From: an uncultured Anaerovibrio sp.
Lineage (GTDB): Bacteria; Bacillota; Negativicutes; Selenomonadales; Selenomonadaceae
NCBI GenBank assembly: GCA_934196075.1
Contig: CAKPVW010000026.1
Coordinates: 1-28,302, forward strand
DNA length: 28,302 nucleotides
Reading direction: 5' to 3'
A program made the position numbers and the translations under genes. Under the pieces are notes generated by a model. That model worked only from the letters and a program-made list of their open reading frames with translations, was not told the DNA's origin and did not search any database. Shown here piece by piece: positions 1 through 6,877 of the stretch. Position 1 is the first letter of the stretch; each line of letters begins with the position of its first letter.

Positions 1-13
1 CGGAGGGGCATGA

Positions 14-57
14 CACTTTTGCGTCAGGAGGCTTCCTGCTTTTGCGAAGCAAAAGTG
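14..57 (+). other. Nested hairpins with mutually exclusive pairings
   Basis: No gene is visible in 1-282. Within it CTTTTGC (39-45) pairs perfectly with GCAAAAG (49-55) over a GAA loop. The same right arm, extended to GCAAAAGTG (49-57), can instead pair with CACTTTTGC (14-22), which would enclose a second hairpin, CAGGA (25-29) with TCCTG (34-38). A further GCAAAAGT at 164-171, inside the 108-nt repeat, offers a third partner. This looks like a structured RNA or a terminator of something upstream of the window. I do not recognise the family and the 5' side is cut by the window edge. Confidence 0.45.
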
Positions 58-124
58 AGCCCGGTGGCACTCTCTACAATTCCGGCTACTGTGAATTGGC
101 CCAGCGACAAGCGGTATCTATGCG

Positions 125-232
125 TAAGAATAAACTAGCAGGTAGGGTCATTTAGCCGACAGAGCAAAAGTCGCCATGACCGCAGGCTGTCTTTCAAAAA
201 AGCTGGGAGGTATGGCTCTACAAATCAGAATT
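125..232 (+). repeat. 108-nt dispersed repeat, copy 1 (possible structured RNA)
   Basis: Ungapped match of 108 nt, 97 identical (about 90%), to the reverse complement of 28195-28302. It contains a hairpin: GGTCAT (146-151) pairs with ATGACC (176-181) around an inner CGAC (157-160)/GTCG (170-173) stem with a 9-nt loop. AGAGC in that loop (161-165) is complementary to GCTCT at 215-219, so a pseudoknot is possible. All paired segments are identical between copies, while the CC/TT difference at 174-175 lies in the internal loop. The copy ends about 50 nt before the HD-domain gene and points the same way. It could be a small RNA, a cis-regulatory leader or a noncoding mobile repeat; no known riboswitch was recognised. 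Confidence 0.75.
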
Positions 233-282
233 TGCTTTAGAGTAAATAAGCTATCGTAATGGTGAGAGAGGATTGATGCTAT

Positions 283-780
283 ATGAATAAAAAAATTGCG
301 GATTTAATGGCTGCCATGATTGCATATGATCAGGGAGATGTACGGAGGATTCAGCATTTTATCAAGGTACATAATTTAGCTGCAACCATTGGTACCTTGG
401 AAAATATGCCAGCAGAGGAGTTATTTATTCTGGAGGCAGCAGCTATATTACACGATATTGGTATTCACAAAAGCGAAGAAAAATATCAAAGCTCTGCCGG
501 CAAATATCAGGAAATAGAAGGACCAGGAGAAGCAGAAAAGCTGCTCTGCAATCTAGGAGGCTTTAGTAACAGCCAAATAAATCGTATCAAATACCTGATT
601 GCCCATCATCACACCTATACGGAAATTCAGGGCTTGGATTATCAAATATTGGTAGAAGCAGACTTTTTGGTAAATCTCTACGAGGACAATTCCCCTATGT
701 CAGCAGTACAAAATGTTCTGAAGAAGATTTTTCGCACCAAATCAGGTATTAACTTATTAACATCCATGTTCAATGCATAA
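283..780 (+). CDS. HD-domain phosphohydrolase-like protein
   Basis: A 165-residue soluble protein with the HD-superfamily metal-site pattern: an early His (H25 or H30), the HD pair H57-D58 in LHDIG, a His run at 108-110 (AHHHT) and a distal Asp at 127 (EADFLV). This arrangement is typical of stand-alone HD metal-dependent phosphohydrolases. The substrate cannot be told from sequence; nucleotides and other phosphate esters are both possible. No signal peptide or membrane segment is present. The start is supported by GAGAGG about 13 nt upstream, a rather long spacing. It is a single-gene unit: it follows the 108-nt repeat and precedes the separate cydA promoter, with no clear terminator between, so weak read-through into cydA is possible. 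Confidence 0.8.
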   Translation: MNKKIADLMAAMIAYDQGDVRRIQHFIKVHNLAATIGTLENMPAEELFILEAAAILHDIGIHKSEEKYQSSAGKYQEIEGPGEAEKLLCNLGGFSNSQINRIKYLIAHHHTYTEIQGLDYQILVEADFLVNLYEDNSPMSAVQNVLKKIFRTKSGINLLTSMFNA

Positions 781-872
781 TTAAAGTGCAAAAATATAAC
801 TCTCCATTAAAATATTACAGTATAAGTAGAACGTACTATGCTATTTGATTAAAATAAACGAACATTTTCTTA

Positions 873-901
873 TTGTGCTGAAGCAATATTTAGGCTATAA
901 T
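873..901 (+). promoter_or_regulatory. Sigma-A promoter of cydABDC
   Basis: TTGTGC (873-878), a 17-nt spacer and TATAAT (896-901). The start codon at 954 has GGAGGG at 941-946. An imperfect inverted repeat TATTG-N8-CAATA (871-888) overlaps the -35 region. A redox regulator such as Rex could bind there, but the arms are only 5 bp, so this is speculative. Confidence 0.75.
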
Positions 902-953
902 AAGAACATAACAGATAGAATACGCTATAGTAATACAAAAGGAGGGTACACTT

Positions 954-2324
954 ATGGATGCATTGCTGTTATCGCGATGGCAGTTTGCCATTACCACCGT
1001 ATATCATTTTCTATTTGTCCCAATTACGCTGGGATTATCCATCTTTGTGGCATTGCTGGAAACCTGTTATGTTCGCACGAAACGTCCGGCCTGGAAGGAA
1101 ACCAGTCGCAAGCTGGTACGTTTTTTTGGCACCCTATTCATTATTAATTTTTCCATGGGTGTAGTAACCGGTATTGTACAGGAATTCCATTTTGGTATGA
1201 ACTGGTCAGAATATGCCCGCTTCATGGGAGATATTTTTGGTGCTCCACTGGCTTTAGAAGCACTGACAGCATTTTTCCTAGAATCCACCTTTATTGGTAT
1301 TTGGATTTTTGGTTGGGATAAGCTATCAGAAAAAGCCCATTGTATCTGTATTTGGATAGTGGCTTTTGCCAGCAACCTTTCGGCATTTTGGATTCTCGTG
1401 GCAAATTCCTTTATGCAGCATCCAGTAGGCTATGCTATTAGCAATGGCCGGGCAGAAATGACAGATTTTCTGGCCTTAATTACCAATCCCTATGTTATAG
1501 GTGAATATTCACATACCCTGTTTTCGGCCATTGCAACAGCAGGCTTTCTTGTAATAGCGGTTTCAGCCTGGAAGATTCTCCATGATGAGGTTTCCCGTCA
1601 GGCCTTTACTCAAACCCTGAAAGCCGGTGGCATATTTATGCTGCTAGGTCTTTTTGCAGCTATGGGTAGCGGTCATATGCATACCCAGTATCTGGCTCAG
1701 GCCAATCCCATGAAGTTGTCTTCCTTTGAAGCTCTTTGGGAAACAGAGGATCCTGCACCTTTCGCCATTGTAGCTGATATTAATGAAGCAGAGCATAAGA
1801 ACGATATGGAGATAACCATTCCGGCCATGTTTTCCATGATGCTGTACAATGAGCCATCTGGGGCTGTAACTGGTATTAATCAGCTGCAGGAGGAATACTC
1901 TGCCCAGTATGGTCCTTGGGAATATCGCCCTGATGTTACAGGCATGTTTTGGAGCTTCCGTATTATGATTGGCTTAGGTGGCCTTATGTTGCTATTAGCA
2001 TTTGCAGCGGCCTATCTGGGTTGGAAGAAGTGTCCTATGAATTTTCCTATATTTTTGAAGCTTTTGCCATGGCTGCTGCCATTGCCATTTATCGCCAACA
2101 GTGTTGGCTGGTATATTGCAGAAGGGGGACGTCAGCCTTGGATTGTCTTTGGTCTCCAAAAAACTAGCGAGGCTGTTTCGCCAAACCTTACCAGCTCTGA
2201 TGTTTGGTTGACCATGGTAGGCTTTACCCTTATCTATCTGGTTTTGGCTATAGCAGCCCTTTGGATTGCTGTGGGCTTTATAAAGAAAACCCACATTGCC
2301 TTTGACGAAGGGAGGAAAGCATGA
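954..2324 (+). CDS. cydA: Cytochrome bd quinol oxidase subunit I
   Basis: Quinol-oxidising, haem-carrying subunit of the bd-type terminal oxidase in the inner membrane. Family landmarks are intact: H18 near the N-terminus (haem ligand), E102 and E110 in the ALEALTAFFLES segment (equivalents of the E. coli E99/E107 proton-path acids), H187 and M331 (low-spin haem b558 ligands) and GRQPW at 392-396. At 456 residues it is shorter than the E. coli protein (about 520) and fits the short-Q-loop class common in Firmicutes. The start has a strong GGAGGG site 7 nt upstream. It heads a four-gene operon overlapping cydB by 4 nt. In an anaerobe this enzyme would mainly scavenge oxygen, which is inference from lifestyle. 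Confidence 0.97.
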   Translation: MDALLLSRWQFAITTVYHFLFVPITLGLSIFVALLETCYVRTKRPAWKETSRKLVRFFGTLFIINFSMGVVTGIVQEFHFGMNWSEYARFMGDIFGAPLALEALTAFFLESTFIGIWIFGWDKLSEKAHCICIWIVAFASNLSAFWILVANSFMQHPVGYAISNGRAEMTDFLALITNPYVIGEYSHTLFSAIATAGFLVIAVSAWKILHDEVSRQAFTQTLKAGGIFMLLGLFAAMGSGHMHTQYLAQANPMKLSSFEALWETEDPAPFAIVADINEAEHKNDMEITIPAMFSMMLYNEPSGAVTGINQLQEEYSAQYGPWEYRPDVTGMFWSFRIMIGLGGLMLLLAFAAAYLGWKKCPMNFPIFLKLLPWLLPLPFIANSVGWYIAEGGRQPWIVFGLQKTSEAVSPNLTSSDVWLTMVGFTLIYLVLAIAALWIAVGFIKKTHIAFDEGRKA

Positions 2325-3337
2325 TGGATCTCACTGTTATTTGGTTTATTCTCATAGTTGTACTCTTTACCGGCTTCTTTATTTTGGAAGGTTTTGATTA
2401 TGGTGTGGGAGGACTTATGCCTTTCCTATCTGATGATACCAAGGAACGAGGCGAAATTCTTCGTACAATTACCCCGGTTTGGGATGGCAACGAGGTATGG
2501 ATGATTACCGCCGGTGGTGCCATGTTTGCTGCTTTTCCTCATGTCTATGCCACTATGTTCTCAGCCTTTTATTTGGCTCTGTTTCTGATGCTGGTGGCGC
2601 TGATTTTGAGAGGTGTGGCCTTTGATCTGAGAGGCCGTCATGAATCTGTTGGCTGGCAGAAATTTTGGGATAGGGCTATTTGTTTCGGCAGTGTGGTTCC
2701 TGCCTTTCTTTGGGGTGTAGCAGTTACTGATTTGATTGCTGGCATACCCATCAATGAAAAAATGATTTATACAGGGGGATTCTTTGACCTGTTAAGCCCA
2801 TATTCTATTGTGGGGGGACTAGCCTTCCTGTTCGTTTTCCTATATCATGGTGCTTCTTTCCTGACTCTACGTCTAGCTCGAGAAAAGCTGATTGGTCGTT
2901 GTCAGAGCATGGCTATGAAGGTTGGCGGTTTAGCCACTATCTTCTTTGTGGCTTGCATGGGGTTGACCTTGCAGTATACAGATTTGTTTACCAAGCCTGC
3001 GGCAGCTGCGGCACTGTGCGGTGCAGCTGTATTTTTCCTAGCAGCTCTTGGCAGCATGAAAAAGGGCAATGGCAAAGTTAGCTTTTTATTGAGTACCTTG
3101 GCTATAGCAGCTACTACTGTGGCCTTCTTTGCGGGGCTTTTCCCAAGGTTGATGGTTTCCAGCCTCAATCCAGCCTATAGCCTTACCATTACCAATGCTT
3201 CCTCCAGTCCATATACTCTGTCTATTATGACGGTGGCAGCTGGTATATTTGTGCCGATTGTTCTGATTTATCAGGCTTGGAGCTATTATATTTTCCGTAA
3301 GCGTGTTACTCCCAAGGACGCTGAAGAACATTATTGA
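2321..3337 (+). CDS. cydB: Cytochrome bd quinol oxidase subunit II
   Basis: Membrane partner of CydA, 338 residues with about eight or nine hydrophobic helices. It carries the family N-terminus (FFILEGFDYGVGGLMPFL) and the WDGNEVWMITAGGAMFAAFP segment followed by a charged RGVAFDLRGRH stretch, all hallmarks of CydB. The start overlaps the cydA stop (ATGATG), and GGAGG at 2311-2315 serves either the first ATG or the second at 2324, so the true start may be one residue later. Length and motifs are normal, with no sign of damage. It is followed after 4 nt by cydD, so the four cyd genes are almost certainly translated from one mRNA. Confidence 0.96.
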   Translation: MMDLTVIWFILIVVLFTGFFILEGFDYGVGGLMPFLSDDTKERGEILRTITPVWDGNEVWMITAGGAMFAAFPHVYATMFSAFYLALFLMLVALILRGVAFDLRGRHESVGWQKFWDRAICFGSVVPAFLWGVAVTDLIAGIPINEKMIYTGGFFDLLSPYSIVGGLAFLFVFLYHGASFLTLRLAREKLIGRCQSMAMKVGGLATIFFVACMGLTLQYTDLFTKPAAAAALCGAAVFFLAALGSMKKGNGKVSFLLSTLAIAATTVAFFAGLFPRLMVSSLNPAYSLTITNASSSPYTLSIMTVAAGIFVPIVLIYQAWSYYIFRKRVTPKDAEEHY

Positions 3338-3341
3338 TACA

Positions 3342-5048
3342 ATGAGATATGAAAAAAACTTCTTTTTTCAGACAATGCTTCATAACAAAGCCATTCTTGC
3401 TGGCTCTGTCCTATGTGAAACGGGGCGGGCTCTGCTGATTGCTGCTGCTGCTTTTTTGGCAGCTATAGTAGTGGATGATGTATTTATGCAGGAAAGGGCA
3501 CTAGCTGAAACAGCACCGGTCTTATTAGTGACAGCACCAGTTTTACTGGTGCTGTTTCTTGTGCTTATTTTTTTGTATTTGTTAGGTTTTCTGCTGAATC
3601 ATCAGCAGCAGGAGCTTTCCTACAAGGCCCGCAGTCTAGTAAGGGAGAGACTCCATGAAAAAATTTTGTCTCCTATAGGTATAAAAGGGCAGGTAGGGAA
3701 TGAATCCATACAGATGAATAATCTTCTGCCTTTGGCTTTGGAGCAGGTAGATGCATTGGATTTATGGTTCACCAAAGTTCTGCCAGTAATTTTGGGGTTG
3801 GTTATTACCCTGCCTATTTTGCTGATTATTTCTGCTGGGACTGACCCTATGACTGGCTTGCTGATGCTGATTACCCTGCCTATTGCCCCCTTTCTTCTTT
3901 ATCTTATAGGCCGTGTAAGCCGTGAGGCCAGTGAAAGAGAATGGCAGAAGCTAACGGAGCTTTCTGCTGGTTTTGCAGAGCTTTTGCACACCCTGCCTAC
4001 TGTTAAGCTTTTTCGTCAGGAAGGAAGCCTGACAAAGAAGGTGGCCAGTCTTAGTGAGAATTTTGCCCAAGCTGCCTTGAGGGTGCTGCAAATTACCTTT
4101 ATTTCAGCTTTTGCTTTGGAGTTGATTACCACTCTTTCCATAGCCATTGTGGCTGTGAGTATAGGTTTGCGGCTGTTATATGGACAGATGACATTTTTTA
4201 CAGCTTTTTTTGTTCTACTGGTGTTACCGGAATTCTATCAGCCACTGCGACAGGCAGGAACAGCTTTTCATGGAGGTATGACCGCCTATACGGCGGAAAA
4301 GTCCCTAGCAGCATTTTTGCCTTCTAGAGAAGTTAAGACAGAAGACGATGCAGTAAATGATTCGGCTAGGGAAAAGGGAGGAATAATAGGCCAGCATATA
4401 AGCTTTAGTTACGGAGCAGGATCCCTGCCGGTATTGCTAGATAGGAGCTTTGTGGTACCTGAGCAGCAAATTACCGTAATTCGAGGGAGCAGCGGCAGCG
4501 GCAAAACAACTCTTTTGCGACTTTGCGGGGGACTGCTTTCTCCCACAAAAGGTATATTAAGAAGGCCTAGGGTTCCTTTAAGCTATGTGCCTCAGGAGCC
4601 TCATCTATTCAATGGCACATTGGCGGAAAATATTACCTTGGTATTTGCGCCTGATTTCTATAGTTCAGAGGAGCAGGTCAAAATAAGGCAGGTTTTGGAA
4701 AAAGTTCAATTGCTTTCCTGGGCAGAGCAATTGCCTCAGGGCATGTTGACTCCTTTGGGAGAAGGAGGCCAGAACTTGTCTCAGGGGCAGCGAAAGCGTT
4801 TGGGTTTGGCTAGAGCCATTTATCAGCAACGGGATTTGGTTTTGATGGATGAGCCTACGGCAGCCCTTGATTCCACTGCCAGGGCTGAAATCATAAAGGT
4901 ACTGTGGGAGCTGGCTCAAGGGAGAACCCTGCTTTTGGTTAGCCATGATGAGGATTTGGTGGCTCTAGCGGATAATATTATTTTGCTAGAGTCAGTGGAA
5001 CAAAATTTAGAGGTGCAGATTGAAACTGAAGAGGAGGTAGTTTTATGA
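3342..5048 (+). CDS. cydD: ABC exporter subunit CydD (cysteine/glutathione, bd oxidase assembly)
   Basis: Half-transporter of 568 residues: six-helix transmembrane domain, then an ATPase domain with Walker A GSSGSGKT (about 383-390), ABC signature LSQGQ (about 478), Walker B LVLMDEPTA and the switch His in LLLVSHDE. With CydC it exports cysteine/glutathione to the periplasm, which is needed to mature cytochrome bd in E. coli. I chose ATG 3342, four nt after the cydB stop. An in-frame ATG at 3303 lies inside cydB and is unlikely, and the ribosome site is weak (GAAGAA), suggesting coupling to cydB. It is called CydD, not CydC, because the next gene has the CydC-type N-terminus. The gene overlaps cydC by 4 nt. 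Confidence 0.88.
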   Translation: MRYEKNFFFQTMLHNKAILAGSVLCETGRALLIAAAAFLAAIVVDDVFMQERALAETAPVLLVTAPVLLVLFLVLIFLYLLGFLLNHQQQELSYKARSLVRERLHEKILSPIGIKGQVGNESIQMNNLLPLALEQVDALDLWFTKVLPVILGLVITLPILLIISAGTDPMTGLLMLITLPIAPFLLYLIGRVSREASEREWQKLTELSAGFAELLHTLPTVKLFRQEGSLTKKVASLSENFAQAALRVLQITFISAFALELITTLSIAIVAVSIGLRLLYGQMTFFTAFFVLLVLPEFYQPLRQAGTAFHGGMTAYTAEKSLAAFLPSREVKTEDDAVNDSAREKGGIIGQHISFSYGAGSLPVLLDRSFVVPEQQITVIRGSSGSGKTTLLRLCGGLLSPTKGILRRPRVPLSYVPQEPHLFNGTLAENITLVFAPDFYSSEEQVKIRQVLEKVQLLSWAEQLPQGMLTPLGEGGQNLSQGQRKRLGLARAIYQQRDLVLMDEPTAALDSTARAEIIKVLWELAQGRTLLLVSHDEDLVALADNIILLESVEQNLEVQIETEEEVVL

Positions 5049-6673
5049 GATTGCTCCATTTACTGTCTTTGGTATCTCCTTGGGATTTACTGCTGGCAGG
5101 CTTGGTAAGCCTTGGGGCGGCAGCGGCAGGCATTTGTCTGTTGGGCTCCTCTGCCTGGCTGATTGCCTCTGCGGCTTTATTGCCTCCTCTTTCCGCCTTG
5201 GCATTAGGTATCACCGGGGTTCGTGCCTGTGGTATTTTTCGCGCCGTATTTCGTTATGGAGAAAGGTATATTTCTCACCGCCTTGCTTTTCATGGCCTAA
5301 CCCAAATACGTGTAAGCCTTTACAAAAAAGCTGCTCTGCTGCTGCCCCTGCGGAGAGGTGTGGCCCGACAGGGAGAATTGCTGCATGATTTGTTGGCTGG
5401 AGCTGACGAGCTAAGAGACTTTTTTGTGCGGGGGATGCTGCCATCGGTGACAGCAGGTATTTTGACGGTTTGTATTACTTATTGGTTAGCTAGGCATACA
5501 AGTTTATTTTGGCTCCTGCCCTTATTATTTATTTTGCGTCTAGGGATTCCCCTATTTATTTGGCAAAAAAGCTACCCTGATAGCAGGCAGCTGGATGGTG
5601 CTTATCGCAGTGCCTTAATGGATATGGGAACTGGGGCGGATGAATTGTATTGGGCAGGTACAGCTTCTGCCCTGGGTGTTCTCAGACAGGCGGCAGAGGG
5701 GAAGCTGCAGGAGGATAAAAAGGCTCGCCTCATTAATGATAAAGGTGATACCTTCCTGAATATATTGGATGGGCTGGTAGTGATATTACTTATGGGCAGC
5801 ATGATTCCTGCTGTGGCATCAGGAGAACTTTCAGGTGTTGATTTTGCGGTATATTTTTTGGTATTGCAGACTCTTTTGCTGGAATTTCGTATGTTACCCG
5901 AAGGGATGCGTCAGATACAGCGCAGTAATAGGGCAGCTTCTTCCCTTTGGCCTTCCCAGGAACAACAGGTAAATTGGGGACAAAGGGAGCAATTGGCAGC
6001 TAAGAAGATATCATTTTTGCCGGAGCAAAAGCAGACTTTGCTTTGGGTTGAGAATTTGTGTTTTTCCTATGGACAGGGGCAGAATCTCTTGACCAATCTT
6101 TCTTTTTCGATACAGCAGGGACAGCATACGGCCATTGTTGGTGCCAGTGGTTCAGGCAAAACCACGCTGGTACAGCTTTTGTTGGGAGTTTGGCCTCTTG
6201 ATAAGGGCGGTATTTATTGGCAGGGCAAATCCTATTTGGCTATGGATATACAAAACATTCGGCAAAATATCAGTGCCATGCCTCAGGGCAGTGTACTTTT
6301 TGCCAAATCCATTCGGGAAAATTTCCGTATTTTATGTCCAGATCTTGATGAAGCAGATATGTGGCAGGCCTTGCAGGATGCTCAGCTGGCCACAGTAGTT
6401 CAGTCCATGGCTCAGGGAGTTGATACTCCCTTGGGACAGGATGCTTGTGATTTATCTGGTGGACAGCGGAGCCGCCTGCTTACAGCCTTGGCCATAGCAG
6501 GCACAGCTCCCTTGATTATATTGGATGAGCCTACCTGTGGACTGGATAAGCAAAGAGCTGCCAAGTTGATGGCATCTCTTTGGCACCGCATAAAGGCAAG
6601 GGGTCAAACCTTGGTGATTATTACCCATGAAGAAGAAATAACTAAGGAATTTTCTCAGATTATCCATCTTTAA
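5045..6673 (+). CDS. cydC: ABC exporter subunit CydC (cysteine/glutathione, bd oxidase assembly)
   Basis: Second half of the heterodimeric thiol exporter, 542 residues. The first transmembrane hairpin reads LLGSSAWLIASAA and is followed by RYGERYISHRLAF, the conserved CydC-type segment before the second helix. The ATPase domain has Walker A GASGSGKTT (about 365), signature LSGGQ (about 468), Walker B IILDEPTCGLD and the His switch TLVIITHEEE. It starts within the cydD stop (ATGA overlap), typical of translational coupling. It is the last gene of the cyd operon. No ordinary U-tract terminator follows directly; downstream come the hairpins of the dispersed element before tamB. Confidence 0.9.
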   Translation: MRLLHLLSLVSPWDLLLAGLVSLGAAAAGICLLGSSAWLIASAALLPPLSALALGITGVRACGIFRAVFRYGERYISHRLAFHGLTQIRVSLYKKAALLLPLRRGVARQGELLHDLLAGADELRDFFVRGMLPSVTAGILTVCITYWLARHTSLFWLLPLLFILRLGIPLFIWQKSYPDSRQLDGAYRSALMDMGTGADELYWAGTASALGVLRQAAEGKLQEDKKARLINDKGDTFLNILDGLVVILLMGSMIPAVASGELSGVDFAVYFLVLQTLLLEFRMLPEGMRQIQRSNRAASSLWPSQEQQVNWGQREQLAAKKISFLPEQKQTLLWVENLCFSYGQGQNLLTNLSFSIQQGQHTAIVGASGSGKTTLVQLLLGVWPLDKGGIYWQGKSYLAMDIQNIRQNISAMPQGSVLFAKSIRENFRILCPDLDEADMWQALQDAQLATVVQSMAQGVDTPLGQDACDLSGGQRSRLLTALAIAGTAPLIILDEPTCGLDKQRAAKLMASLWHRIKARGQTLVIITHEEEITKEFSQIIHL

Positions 6674-6767
6674 TCTGATTTTCATAATGATCCTTTATAT
6701 TATATGGTATGATATAACTGTCCGATGTCTCCTACCTCTATAGGTGGCGGGATGTCGTGCTAATGAC

Positions 6768-6855
6768 AGGGTGGAGACCATATCTCCACCCTCGTGGTCA
6801 CCCCATTGAAAGAAAATGCAGGGGCATTTTCTTTCAATAATATAGGGGTTATAAT
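6768..6855 (+). repeat. Two-hairpin dispersed element, copy 1
   Basis: Hairpin 1 pairs AGGGTGGAGA (6768-6777) with TCTCCACCCT (6783-6792). Hairpin 2 is a perfect 15-bp stem, ATTGAAAGAAAATGC (6805-6819) with its complement at 6824-6838, loop AGGG. Outer CCCC (6801-6804) can pair with GGGG (6845-6848) across an AATATA bulge, and TATAAT follows at 6850. The same hairpin 1 plus hairpin 2 order recurs at 26063-26136 behind the aldolase gene. A close relative of hairpin 2 with the same AATATA-GG-TTATAAT tail lies on the minus strand at 21185-21237. A smaller hairpin (6732-6747) precedes it. It may be a mobile palindromic element or a conserved regulatory site. Confidence 0.7.
6850..6855 (+). promoter_or_regulatory. 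Candidate -10 box of tamB
   Basis: A perfect TATAAT sits right after hairpin 2, 23 nt before the GTG start. Seventeen nt upstream the sequence is TTTTCT (6827-6832), a poor -35, so the box may need an activator or may depend on the palindrome that overlaps the -35 region. The same AATATAG-G-GG-TTATAAT arrangement precedes gntR. Confidence 0.45.
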
Positions 6856-6877
6856 ATGATTTAGGGGGGATGAGAGA

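Noticed and set aside
60..100. Cobalamin riboswitch (GGTGGCAC...GGCTACTGTGAA resembles the GCCACTG box)
   Set aside because: The other conserved B12-binding boxes are missing downstream and the neighbouring gene has no cobalamin link.
1..240. RNase P RNA, tmRNA or SRP RNA
   Set aside because: None of the conserved core segments I know of these RNAs can be found in either strand.
871..888. Rex or FNR operator at the cydA promoter
   Set aside because: Only 5-bp arms (TATTG/CAATA) with poor agreement to either consensus; kept as a remark only.
3303..3341. Earlier start for cydD inside cydB
   Set aside because: It would overlap cydB by 35 nt and add an unrelated hydrophilic stretch; ATG 3342 right after the cydB stop fits the tight operon spacing.
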